A stretch of 64,000 nt of DNA from Saccharospirillum salsuginis (lineage in GTDB: Bacteria > Pseudomonadota > Gammaproteobacteria > Pseudomonadales > Natronospirillaceae). The notes beneath the pieces were generated by a model. It did not search any database and was not told the origin of the DNA. It saw nothing but the letters and a program-made list of their open reading frames with translations. This document shows, piece by piece, positions 7,733-15,760 of the stretch (position 1 is its first letter; every line of letters starts with the position of its first letter). The stretch covers positions 97,596 to 161,595 of the forward strand of contig NZ_BMXR01000008.1 in assembly GCF_014651855.1 (NCBI RefSeq), read 5' to 3'. Position numbers and translations under genes: made by a program.

Positions 7733-10375
7733 ATGCCGGACCTGAGCAGTTTTTTCCAGCCCAAGAGTATCGCAGTCCTGGGGGCGTCCGAGCGACCCGG
7801 CAGTATGGGTTCCGTGGTTACGCAAAACCTGAAACAGGCCGGCTTTCCCAATCCGATCTACGCGATTAATTTGAAGGGCTACAAGAGCGTTTACGGTTAC
7901 CCCTGTTACCGGTACGTGCGCCAGGTACCCGACACCATCGATCTGGCGGTGATCTGCCTGCCTCCGGAGACCTTGCTGCGGGTTCTGCGGCAGTTGGCGC
8001 GCCATGGCATTCGCGCCGTCATCATCCTGACCGGCGGCCTGTCGCGCCGCCTGTCCCTCGGTCAGCGGCGTAATGATCAGATCGAACGTCTGGCCCGGGA
8101 ACTGAATATCCGGATATTGGGGCCCAACTGCCTGGGGGTGTTGGTGCCGGACGAACACCTGAACGCCAGCTTCACCCACATCGATGCTTTGCCCGGCCGC
8201 TCGGCTTATGTCGGTCATTCGGCAGCGCTGGGCTCGGCCTTGCTGGATTGGGCCGGGGCGCGGGGCATTGGCTTTTCCCACTTCCTGACCACCGGGGCCA
8301 GCGCCGATCTGCGCATTTCGGACGTGATCGATTATCTGTCCACCGACCGGCGGGTGCGGGCCATCCTGGTCCACCTGGAACAGATCCGGGATGCCAATCG
8401 GCTGCTGATCGCCTTGCGGGCGGCTGCCCGTTCAAAAAAGGTGCTGGCGATTCGTACCCAGGCTCAGGAATCGCTGCCGCCGGGGCTGACCGACCGGCGT
8501 GCGGTGGACGACGAGTATTTCAACCGCGCCGGGGTGTTGCAGGTGGACAGCGTCGACGGCCTGTTCAGCGGGCTGGAGATCCTGTCCCGCTCTCGGCCGC
8601 TGCATCGCGCCAACCTGGCGATTGTCAGCAACGGGCTGGGCACGGCGATGCTGGCGCGTCGGCAACTGGACGAGCTCGGCGGGGAAGGGGCGCCGATCGA
8701 GCGATTGAAAGACCAACTGGAGGATCTCTGGTACTCCGACGAGACCGGTTACAACCCGGCCGTGCTGCCGCCCGAGGCCAACGGCGAGGACTATGTTCGC
8801 CTGCTCCGCATTCTGGAAAAGGATCCGGCCATCGGCGGTATTCTGGTCATCCACAGTCCCAACCAGCGCTCTGACAGCTCCGAAGTAGCCACTCACTTGC
8901 TGCCCTATATCCGCCGCAGTCGCCGCATGATCCTGACCTGTTTTCTCGGCGGCGTCAGCATCGTGGAGGCGCGCAAGACCTTCGACGATGCCGGTCTGCT
9001 GAATTTCGATTCCCCCAACGATGCCGTGGAAGCCTATTTTACCCTGGCCCGACACCAGGTCGCGCAGGATAGGTTGCGCGAGACGCCGACGTCCATGGCA
9101 CTCGGATTCAAGCCGGACCGGGATCAAGGCGAACAACTGTTTCGCCAGGCCAGGGAGCAACGGCGGACCTATTTCACCTGGGCCGAGGCGCGCATGCTGA
9201 TGCGGCTCTATGGATTCAATCTGGTCGACAGTACCTTCGGGGTGGATTTCGACCGGGTAGTCGAACGCCTCACGCCCCGTTACTTCCCGGCGTCGCTGCG
9301 CCTGGTGCACGAGGATTACTGCTTTCCGTTCGCCTACAACGAGAATCCGTCGGAGCGCTGGCGGGGCGTGCGCATTGAATTGGCCGATCCGGAAGCGTTG
9401 CACACGGCCCGGCGAGAGTTGGAGGAGGAGAAGGCCGAGCGTTTCCCCGACAGCCGCATTCTCGGCTGGGGTGTCCAGCCGATGCGCCGCAAGATCGACA
9501 ATCTTCAATTCAGCATGGGCATGACCCGGGATGAGGATTACGGCCCGCTGATCATTTTCGGCGAAGGCGGTTCGCGCGCGGACATGCTGGCCGACCGTCA
9601 GGTCGCACTGCCGCCGCTCAACTCCACCCTGGCCAGCCAGATGATCATGCGCTCGCACAGTTACGAGGTTCTGGCTGAGCGTTCGGACGATCTGGCCACC
9701 GACATGGCGCATCTGGTACGCGCGTTGAAAGCGCTGGCGCAGATGGTGACCGACCTGCCGGAACTGGCCGGTCTGGAAGCGAATGTCCTGCTGCAGCCGG
9801 GAGAGGGCTTGTTGGTGCTGGGGGTGGCGGCCTGTCTGGGCGAACCGCAACGCCCGGCGTTGAACCCCTATCCGTCGGAGTGGGTCGAGACCGCCCAACT
9901 GAGAGGCGAGCGGACCGTTCTGATCCGCCCCATCCGGGGCGAAGACGAACCCGCGCTGAAAGCTTTCTACAGCGGCTTCGATGCCGAATCGCTGCGATTG
10001 CGTTTTTTCGGCAGTCGTCTGCACTTCGAACATCGGGAACTGGCGACCCTCTGCCAGATCGATTATCGCCGCGAGATGGTGTTTGTGGCGCTGGCCGACC
10101 ACACCATTGTCGCCGAGATGCGGCTGTGGACCGATGTGAACACCAACACCATGGAATTCGCCATCATGGTGGCGTCGTCGCACCAGGGCACGGGTCTGTC
10201 GACGCATTTGATGCACAAGACCATCGATTACGCCCGCAGCCAGGGTGTCGATCGTATTATTGCCGATGTCCTGCCCGAGAATTACCCCATGCTCGCTTTG
10301 GGTCGCTATTTCGATTTTTCGGCTGAGCACGATGAGGAAGGCGTAGTACACTTGTCGCTCCCGCTCGACCACTGA
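7733..10375 (+). CDS. Pat/PatZ-type protein lysine acetyltransferase (acyl-CoA synthetase-GNAT fusion)
   Basis: An 880-residue two-part protein. Residues ~1-690 are an NDP-forming acyl-CoA synthetase-like module: a CoA-binding Rossmann start (FFQPKSIAVLGASERPGS), ligase domains and an ATP-grasp region. Residues ~710-880 are a GNAT acetyltransferase (VLIRPIRGEDEPALKAFY, then a VASSHQGTGLSTHLM acetyl-CoA loop). This matches PatZ/YfiQ (E. coli, 886 aa) and Salmonella Pat, which acetylate and inactivate acetyl-CoA synthetase. I preferred ATG 7733 by alignment to the family start; ATG 7691 is an alternative adding 14 residues. nudC follows by 11 nt, suggesting co-transcription. Confidence 0.88.
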   Translation: MPDLSSFFQPKSIAVLGASERPGSMGSVVTQNLKQAGFPNPIYAINLKGYKSVYGYPCYRYVRQVPDTIDLAVICLPPETLLRVLRQLARHGIRAVIILTGGLSRRLSLGQRRNDQIERLARELNIRILGPNCLGVLVPDEHLNASFTHIDALPGRSAYVGHSAALGSALLDWAGARGIGFSHFLTTGASADLRISDVIDYLSTDRRVRAILVHLEQIRDANRLLIALRAAARSKKVLAIRTQAQESLPPGLTDRRAVDDEYFNRAGVLQVDSVDGLFSGLEILSRSRPLHRANLAIVSNGLGTAMLARRQLDELGGEGAPIERLKDQLEDLWYSDETGYNPAVLPPEANGEDYVRLLRILEKDPAIGGILVIHSPNQRSDSSEVATHLLPYIRRSRRMILTCFLGGVSIVEARKTFDDAGLLNFDSPNDAVEAYFTLARHQVAQDRLRETPTSMALGFKPDRDQGEQLFRQAREQRRTYFTWAEARMLMRLYGFNLVDSTFGVDFDRVVERLTPRYFPASLRLVHEDYCFPFAYNENPSERWRGVRIELADPEALHTARRELEEEKAERFPDSRILGWGVQPMRRKIDNLQFSMGMTRDEDYGPLIIFGEGGSRADMLADRQVALPPLNSTLASQMIMRSHSYEVLAERSDDLATDMAHLVRALKALAQMVTDLPELAGLEANVLLQPGEGLLVLGVAACLGEPQRPALNPYPSEWVETAQLRGERTVLIRPIRGEDEPALKAFYSGFDAESLRLRFFGSRLHFEHRELATLCQIDYRREMVFVALADHTIVAEMRLWTDVNTNTMEFAIMVASSHQGTGLSTHLMHKTIDYARSQGVDRIIADVLPENYPMLALGRYFDFSAEHDEEGVVHLSLPLDH

Positions 10376-10386
10376 CAGGAGAACGC

Positions 10387-11202
10387 GTGCTCTACGAACT
10401 GGACGATCACCGCATCGACCTGCCCGGTCGGGCCCCGGCCCCCCGGGATTCCGACCGTCTGTTGCTGTGGCAGGACGGCGAGTTGATACTCACCGACGAC
10501 TCCATTGTTCACCAACGCGCCGATGTGACCCTGGCGATGGAGGCGGAGGAGTTCATCGGTTACCTCGATGGCCATCCCTATTTTACCGCCCGGGTGTCCG
10601 GCGAACCCGAACTGCCGCGTCAGCCGCTGCGCGAACTGGCCATGCACAGCGAAACCGCCTTCACGCTCGCCGCGCGCGGCAAGGGCTTGCTGGACTGGCG
10701 CCGTCAGCACCGCTTTTGCGGTCAGTGCGGTCGCCCGACGACGTCCATTCCCGGTGAGCCGGCCATGCACTGCGAACCCTGCCGTCTTCGGTTCTATCCA
10801 CGAGTGAGCCCGTGCGTGATCGTGTTGATCACCCGCGGTCCTGAGGTGTTGCTGGCCCAGGGCATGCGGCACCGTTCCAGCGGGTGGTACAGCACGTTGG
10901 CGGGGTTTATCGAGACGGGTGAGTCGGCGGAGCAGGCGGTGCATCGGGAGATTCGCGAAGAGGTCGGTGTGGAACTGACCAATCTGCGCTACCAGGGCAG
11001 TCAGACCTGGCCGTTTCCGCATCAGTTGATGCTGGGGTTCTGGGCGGACTATGCCGGCGGGGACATCCGTCTGGAGGAGGAAGAGATCCACGATGCCCAG
11101 TGGTTCCACATCGACCGTCTGCCCAAGGTCTCCCCGGCGTTCTCCATCGCCGGCTGGATGATCCAGCAATATCGGGAATACTGGCACGCCCGGAATGGCT
11201 GA
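10387..11202 (+). CDS. nudC: NAD(H) pyrophosphatase / RNA-decapping Nudix hydrolase NudC
   Basis: A 271-residue hydrolase that cleaves NADH to NMNH and AMP and removes NAD caps from RNA. Zinc ribbon cysteines are Cys111, Cys114, Cys129 and Cys132. The Nudix box (GX5EX7REXXEEXG) lies at ~173-195, and the NudC-specific SQTWPFPHQLM follows at ~205-215. The start is GTG 10387 with GGAGAAC upstream, 11 nt after the Pat gene. A family S element and a single REP2 unit follow the stop. Confidence 0.93.
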   Translation: MLYELDDHRIDLPGRAPAPRDSDRLLLWQDGELILTDDSIVHQRADVTLAMEAEEFIGYLDGHPYFTARVSGEPELPRQPLRELAMHSETAFTLAARGKGLLDWRRQHRFCGQCGRPTTSIPGEPAMHCEPCRLRFYPRVSPCVIVLITRGPEVLLAQGMRHRSSGWYSTLAGFIETGESAEQAVHREIREEVGVELTNLRYQGSQTWPFPHQLMLGFWADYAGGDIRLEEEEIHDAQWFHIDRLPKVSPAFSIAGWMIQQYREYWHARNG

Positions 11203-11277
11203 ATGCTGTGGTATTGGTTGGGTTGGGTGCCTGGGTAGAGTGCGGCACGGTCAAGTTGGGAGCCGGGAACTCTCGCC

Positions 11278-11400
11278 GGCTGTCCAGGGTTCCCATCCAG
11301 GGTCGTGCGGGGTGCCGCCCACTCAACCCATCCATGGGGACTTGAACGCAGCATCCATGCTGCGGACATCCCTGGATGGGCACCCTGGACATCCGTCGCT
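11278..11400 (+). repeat. Family S element, copy B
   Basis: Arms 11278-11302 and 11370-11394 pair with few mismatches (CCAGGG...CATCCAGGG against CCCTGGATG...CCCTGG). The core is longer than usual, with an extra GCGGGGTGCCGCCCACT segment before CAACCCATCCATGGGG; copy E has the same extended core, so B and E form a subtype. The inner hairpin is GCAGCATCCATGCTGC. It sits between nudC and the Fnr-box region. Confidence 0.85.
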
Positions 11401-11447
11401 AACACATGGTGGAATCCGCTCTACTCCCAATACCTCCTAGCTCCCCC

Positions 11448-11480
11448 GTAGGGCAGAAGAGGCCTAGCCGACATCTGCCG
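11448..11480 (+). repeat. Single REP2 unit
   Basis: GTAGGGCAGAAGAGGCCTAG followed by CCGACATCTGCCG: one REP2 palindrome (GGCAGA/TCTGCC stem). It is the only copy in this window without an inverted partner. Confidence 0.75.
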
Positions 11481-11566
11481 TATCCGACCAAGCCAAGAGC
11501 TCAATGCCCACAACACCACCCCATCAACCGCTCCGCCACCGGCTAAGACCGCGAACGCAACATTGA

Positions 11567-11640
11567 TTGATCCAGGTCAATTAGCCTGAAACCGGTGACT
11601 GACCTGGATCAAATTCCCTTCTCTAATACACCTTAAACTG
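11567..11640 (+). promoter_or_regulatory. Tandem Fnr/Anr boxes and promoter of the 41-aa protein
   Basis: Box 1 is TTGATCCAGGTCAA (11567-11580) and box 2 is CTGACCTGGATCAA (11599-11612), against the Fnr consensus TTGAT-N4-ATCAA. Their centres are 32 nt apart. A -10-like TAAACT at 11634-11639 would put the start near 11646-11647, leaving box 2 at about -41.5 (class II activator position) and box 1 at about -73.5. This predicts strong activation under low oxygen by the neighbouring fnr product. Confidence 0.75.
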
Positions 11641-11679
11641 ACTCTATCGTCTCATTCCGGTCCAAAAGGAGTCAGTCTC

Positions 11680-11805
11680 ATGTATTTCGATGTGGTGGTC
11701 GTATCCAGTCTGGTCGTCGTGGCGGCGATGTTCGCCTTTATGGGAGGGTTCGTTTATGTGATCCGCAAGGATATGAAGAAGCATCCGCACAGATCACATA
11801 AGTAG
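11680..11805 (+). CDS. Small single-span membrane protein (41 aa), predicted Fnr-activated
   Basis: I do not recognise the family. ATG 11680 is preceded by AAAAGGAGT (11664-11672), a strong ribosome binding site. The product begins MYFDVVVVSS, has one hydrophobic span (~residues 5-28) and a basic tail (RKDMKKHPHRSHK), consistent with an inner-membrane protein with a cytoplasmic C-terminus. Tandem Fnr boxes upstream and the convergent fnr gene (its stop is 28 nt away) tie it to the low-oxygen response and perhaps the nearby cbb3 oxidase. Small subunits of terminal oxidases (CydX, CcoM) are of this size, but I see no specific match. Confidence 0.75.
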   Translation: MYFDVVVVSSLVVVAAMFAFMGGFVYVIRKDMKKHPHRSHK

Positions 11806-11832
11806 CCGGGTAAGAGGGTAGGGCCGAGCGGG

Positions 11833-12573
11833 TCAGGCGCTGAGCCCCAATTCAACCCGCTCACAGTCCGCCAGGGAGGCCATATCGACCAGGGCGCTGA
11901 CTTCGGCGATCTGGATGTCTTTGGCGTTGCCGGTGTCGGTCAGGATGCCCTGCTTCTGGAAGCGTGTGAACACGCGGCTGACGGTTTCGACCGCCATGCC
12001 CAGATAGTTGGCGATGTCACTGCGTGACATGGTCAGACGGAAGGTGGTGCCGGAATAGCCACGACGCTTGAAGCGAGCCGCCAGGTTCAGCAGGAAGGAG
12101 GCGAGGCGTTCCTCGGCGCTTTTTTTGCTGAGCAGCAGCATCATTTGTTGCTCCTCGCGCAGTTCCTTGCCCATCAGGCGCATCATTTGACGCCGCAATT
12201 CGGGCAGTTGGCCGCTCAGGTCGTCCAGACGGTCCACCGGTATTTCGCAGATGTTGGTGGTTTCCAGCGCCTTGGCCGAGGCCGGGAAGGTGACGGAGTC
12301 GTAGCTGTCCAGGCCGATCAGTTCGCTGGCGAGGTGAAAGCCGGTGATCTGCTCTTCGCCTTCGCGAGTCAGAGTAAAGGTTTTAACCGTTCCGGTTCTC
12401 ACTGCGAAGATAGAATCGAACGGATCTCCCTGATGGAAGATCATTTCGCCCTTTTTTACCGGGCGCCCTCGCCGAATAATGGAATCCAGCTTGTCCATTT
12501 CCCCCGAATTGAGAGCCAGAGGCAGACAAAGCGGGTGAAGGCTGCAGGTACTGCAGTGAGTTGTCAGTTTCAA
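11833..12573 (-). CDS. fnr: Fnr/Anr oxygen-sensing transcriptional regulator
   Basis: A 246-residue CRP-family regulator that dimerises and binds TTGAT-N4-ATCAA under low oxygen. The [4Fe-4S] ligands are present: Cys7, Cys10, Cys16 and Cys109 (numbering from 12573). The helix-turn-helix SRSDIANYLGMAVETVSR (~184-201) has the Fnr E--SR specificity residues, and QITGFHLASELIG and LSGQLPELRRQMM are near-identical to E. coli Fnr. No ATG is available before the first Cys. TTG 12573 has GGAG 7 nt upstream; TTG 12594 is in frame but lacks a Shine-Dalgarno. A non-ATG start suggests low translation. Its likely targets in this window are ccoN and the 41-aa gene. Confidence 0.93.
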   Translation of the reverse strand: MKLTTHCSTCSLHPLCLPLALNSGEMDKLDSIIRRGRPVKKGEMIFHQGDPFDSIFAVRTGTVKTFTLTREGEEQITGFHLASELIGLDSYDSVTFPASAKALETTNICEIPVDRLDDLSGQLPELRRQMMRLMGKELREEQQMMLLLSKKSAEERLASFLLNLAARFKRRGYSGTTFRLTMSRSDIANYLGMAVETVSRVFTRFQKQGILTDTGNAKDIQIAEVSALVDMASLADCERVELGLSA

Positions 12574-12684
12574 GATTCGTCTCCGGTCCAACAAAGACTG
12601 TATGTAACAGCTGGCATCCTAGGCCAGCCAATACATCGCATGGTAGCGGATCATACACGGCTTTCCAGTGAAATTGAGTAAAAA

Positions 12685-13581
12685 TCAGTCTTTTTCCACC
12701 GGGTCCCAGGTGTTCACCGTGGTTTGCGCCATGGGGCTGTACTCGCCACCGTCGCTGACCGGCGCCAGCGGGATGCCGGTGGCCTGCATGGACAGGAAGT
12801 CGAACTGGTCTCTGTCCGCCAGTTGGGACGGTGCGATGTTCTGAATGGAACGAAAAATGTTTTCGATCCGGCCCGGGTGTTGCTTTTCCCAGTCCCGCAG
12901 CATGGCCTTGATCGATTGGCGCTGGAGGTTGTCCTGGGAGCCGCAGAGGTTGCACGGAATGATCGGGTACTCTCGCTGCTCGGCGAAGCGAATGATGTCC
13001 GCTTCGCGGCAGTAGGCCAGGGGGCGGATCAGGATGTTGGTGCCGCTGTCGCTGAGCAGCTTGGGCGGCATGGCCTTGAGCTTGCCGCCGTGGAACATGT
13101 TGAGGAACAGGGTCTCCAGGATGTCGTCCCGGTGGTGTCCGAGCGCGATCTTGGTGGCGCCGATCTGGTCGGCGAAGGCGTAGAGGGTGCCTCGCCGCAG
13201 GCGCGAGCAGATACCGCAGGTGGTTTTGCCCTCGGGGACCATTTCCTGAACGATGCTGTAGGTGTCCCGTTCCAGGATGTGGTAGGGCACGCCGACCTGT
13301 TTCAGGTAGTCCGGCAGGATGTGCTCGGGAAAGCCGGGTTGCTTCTGGTCGAGGTTGACGGCGACCAGTTCGAAGGAGACCGGGGCGCTCCGCTGGAGGT
13401 TCTGCAGGATGTCCAGCATAGTGTAGGAATCTTTGCCGCCGGACAGGCAGACCATGACCTTGTCACCTTCCTCGATCATGTTGAAGTCGGCGATGGCGCG
13501 GCCGGTTTCCCGCCGCAGGCGCTTCTGCAGCTTGTTGAATTCGGTTTTGGACTGTTTGTCGGCGGTCGGCTGCGCGGTCAT
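12685..13581 (-). CDS. ttcA: tRNA 2-thiocytidine-32 synthetase TtcA
   Basis: A 298-residue ATP- and Fe-S-dependent enzyme that thiolates C32 of some tRNAs. The PP-loop SGGKDS is at 47-52. Cluster cysteines are Cys122/Cys125 (CGIC) with Cys210/Cys213 (CNLC). It lies ~110 nt upstream of fnr on the same strand; ttcA is also near fnr in E. coli. Confidence 0.94.
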   Translation of the reverse strand: MTAQPTADKQSKTEFNKLQKRLRRETGRAIADFNMIEEGDKVMVCLSGGKDSYTMLDILQNLQRSAPVSFELVAVNLDQKQPGFPEHILPDYLKQVGVPYHILERDTYSIVQEMVPEGKTTCGICSRLRRGTLYAFADQIGATKIALGHHRDDILETLFLNMFHGGKLKAMPPKLLSDSGTNILIRPLAYCREADIIRFAEQREYPIIPCNLCGSQDNLQRQSIKAMLRDWEKQHPGRIENIFRSIQNIAPSQLADRDQFDFLSMQATGIPLAPVSDGGEYSPMAQTTVNTWDPVEKD

Positions 13582-13666
13582 GATGCGTTCACTGTCTGGT
13601 TATTTCGGGCGCGTGTTCTACCACCAATGCCGGTTGTGTACAAGCCTTGCCGCGAGACGGTGTTGT

Positions 13667-14146
13667 TCAGGCGGCGAGTACCAGGGTGCGGGGGCGTTCT
13701 CCGCAGTAGGCGGCGCGGAAAACACGGTCGTCGACGCGATGCCCCCGGTGGAAGGCCCGGCGCCAGAGTTCGACGGCGTCGTCGACCCGGTCGCTGTCGG
13801 GCAGCGTGCCCTGGGCGTGAAACAGGCAGTTGAGGCCGGCCAGGGCGGTGGCGTAGCCCCAGTTGAGGTCGAGTTCGCTGTGCGGGTCGTCGAGGAAGCG
13901 TCGCTGGCTGGCGAGGCCGCGAATGCGACAGGCCAGATCGGGGGATTGGACGATGTAATGGTCCCAGACCCGGCGGTGCATCCAGGCGGTCATGCCGAAG
14001 GGGCCGTGGCGATTGGGCCGGTGGCGGTTTTGTTCGGCAATGGCGATGGCGTCGAGCAGTCGGCTGAGGTTGTCGGTTTCAAGGCCCGCGGCCATCAGGG
14101 CGGGTTCGATGACGGTTTTCTTCAAGTCAATGCATACAGTTGTCAT
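13667..14146 (-). CDS. Hypothetical protein (159 aa)
   Basis: I do not recognise it. The start at 14146 has AGAGGTG 6 nt upstream, and the frame has the GC-rich codon bias of its neighbours. The product begins MTTVCIDLKK and is soluble and probably helical, with no signal peptide, membrane segment or obvious catalytic motif. It stands between apt and ttcA in the minus-strand fnr-cco cluster. In P. aeruginosa the same neighbourhood holds hemN; this protein does not resemble HemN (no CXXXCXXC). Confidence 0.7.
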   Translation of the reverse strand: MTTVCIDLKKTVIEPALMAAGLETDNLSRLLDAIAIAEQNRHRPNRHGPFGMTAWMHRRVWDHYIVQSPDLACRIRGLASQRRFLDDPHSELDLNWGYATALAGLNCLFHAQGTLPDSDRVDDAVELWRRAFHRGHRVDDRVFRAAYCGERPRTLVLAA

Positions 14147-14350
14147 GATTCACCTCTACGGCTTCCCTGTGTGATGGGGGCTCCCTAATCCTGGCCTCCC
14201 GGCTCTGAATGTCCCCTGAATGAATATCCTATTCGTTTATACCGACTGTAGCGGCGGATGGTTCCAAATTTCCAATCTTAATGGGTTACTTTTTGTGGCA
14301 ACTTTGGTTGCCAGTCTTGTTGTGACTGGTTGGGTGCCAAAACCCGCAGC

Positions 14351-14453
14351 GGCTGCCCGGGGTGCTCATTCGGGGTCGCCATGAACCCATCCATGGGGGC
14401 TTGACCGCAGCATCCCTGCTGCGCACATCCCCGAATGAGCACCCCGGGCATCC
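14351..14453 (+). repeat. Family S element, copy C
   Basis: Arms 14351-14375 (GGCTGCCCGGGGTGCTCATT plus CGGGG) and 14429-14453 are inverted and pair throughout except for the C-T mismatch third from the outer end. The core is TCGCCATGAA, CCCATCCATGGGGGCTTGAC, then hairpin GCAGCATCCCTGCTGC. It begins 30 nt after the apt stop in transcription direction and could affect the apt 3' end. Confidence 0.88.
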
Positions 14454-14483
14454 ACTGCTTGCTTCAGTGCCTTCGTTCGAACC

Positions 14484-15026
14484 TTACTTCCCCTCGTAGG
14501 CCAACAATGTAAACGTTGGAATATTGGCCTCACCCAGCACTTCCACTCCCCCGGAATCCGGCAGATCCACCACAGCGGCGGCTTCGGCGATGTCGGCGCC
14601 GGCTTTACGAATCAGGGTGGAGGCGGCGAGGATGGAGCCGCCGGTGGCGATGAGGTCGTCGAAGATGAGGACGTTGTCGCCTTCTCCACAACTGCCGTCC
14701 TGGATCTCGAGGGTGCGTTCGCCGTAGTCCATGGTGAAGGTGTCGCGAATGACCTTGCCGGGCAGTTTGCCGTCCTTGCGGACGAGGATGATCGGGATGT
14801 TGAGTTGGTAGGCGACGATGCTGCCCAGGATGAAACCACGCGCTTCGATGGCGGCGAGGTGGGTGAGGCCGTAGTCGAGGTAGCGTTCGACGAAGGCGTG
14901 GGCGCACAGGTGCAGGGCTTTGTTGTCGTTGAACAGTGGGGTGAGGTCGCGGAAGGTGTTGCCTTCGACCGGCCAGTCTTTGTAGCTGTGAATGAGGTTT
15001 TTCAGGGTGATCTGGTCGAAACGCAT
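14484..15026 (-). CDS. apt: Adenine phosphoribosyltransferase
   Basis: Salvages adenine to AMP using PRPP, in the cytoplasm. The 180-residue length is typical. The PRPP-binding motif VLIFDDLIATGGS is clear, and the N-terminal part has the Apt pattern YKDWPVEGNTFRDLTPLF. ATG 15026 is preceded by AAGGAGT. apt also neighbours anr in P. aeruginosa, so the linkage with fnr is conserved. Confidence 0.95.
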   Translation of the reverse strand: MRFDQITLKNLIHSYKDWPVEGNTFRDLTPLFNDNKALHLCAHAFVERYLDYGLTHLAAIEARGFILGSIVAYQLNIPIILVRKDGKLPGKVIRDTFTMDYGERTLEIQDGSCGEGDNVLIFDDLIATGGSILAASTLIRKAGADIAEAAAVVDLPDSGGVEVLGEANIPTFTLLAYEGK

Positions 15027-15152
15027 GCCGCACTCCTTAAGCGATGAAACTGTTTAGGGTATAGCACAGAAATTGGGTTTCGGTTTCAAGACCCCGGATT
15101 GGAACCCGCGACGGCTGGCCGGTGAACTCAAATGTCAAATTACTCCGTTTCC

Positions 15153-15746
15153 TTATGGAGTGTAGGTTTGCCTGCCTGTGATCAGTTCCGGAAGTTCTGT
15201 GTGTAAGAGCCCATCCACGATGGGGTGGATGGATGTGTCCCGCATCGCTCTCGGGTAGTTGGGAGCGTGACGGTCGTCCACCAGGTGCTGCCACGGGGTG
15301 GTGGTTTGCAGGAAGCGGCGGGCGAAGGTTTCGCCGTAGCCCAGGCAGCCGTTGAGGATGACGTCGAGGTAGGTCTGCATGATGGGGCGGTCGGGCTGGG
15401 GTTCGTCGGTGTGGTGGCCGACGTAGGCCCAGAGTGGGTAGTGGTCGGGCAGGGTGTGGTCGCCGGCGGGTTTGACGTCGGTCCAGTCGATGCGCAGGCG
15501 GCGGTAACCTTGTTCGCGGGTATCGAAGCGGCTGAGGTTGTCGTCGTCGACGAGAAAGATGACGCCGTTACAGTGGCTGTCGGGGTCCTGGTGGGCGCCG
15601 ACGGCGGTGGCCCGGTAGCTGGGGACCGGTACGGACCAGCGCCGGGCGATGCCGGTGACTTCGACGGGGATGGCGTCGCCGCTGATGCCGGTGCGGCTGC
15701 GGCTGTCGGCGCAGATGAGGCTGCCGTAACCAAATAAACAGTGCAT
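15153..15746 (-). CDS. Gamma-glutamylcyclotransferase-like protein
   Basis: A 197-residue protein of the GGCT/ChaC/AIG2 fold. The glycine-rich loop LFGYGSLI sits at the N-terminus and FDTREQGYRR supplies the probable catalytic Glu. Family members release 5-oxoproline from gamma-glutamyl peptides or glutathione; the exact substrate is not evident. The start at 15746 has GAGGA upstream and lies 14 nt after the stop of the TauE-like gene, so it probably belongs to the same transcript. Confidence 0.8.
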   Translation of the reverse strand: MHCLFGYGSLICADSRSRTGISGDAIPVEVTGIARRWSVPVPSYRATAVGAHQDPDSHCNGVIFLVDDDNLSRFDTREQGYRRLRIDWTDVKPAGDHTLPDHYPLWAYVGHHTDEPQPDRPIMQTYLDVILNGCLGYGETFARRFLQTTTPWQHLVDDRHAPNYPRAMRDTSIHPIVDGLLHTELPELITGRQTYTP

Positions 15747-15760
15747 GGGGGTCCTCGGGT

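Noticed and set aside
8432..10372. A 646-codon open frame on the minus strand
   Set aside because: It lies wholly antisense to the Pat-type gene, whose motifs are clear; long antisense frames are common in GC-rich coding DNA and its translation has no recognisable domain.
14351..14453. Family S elements as rho-independent terminators
   Set aside because: None of the copies examined has a T-run after the right arm, copies occur upstream of promoters as well as downstream of genes, and the conserved core has no role in a terminator.
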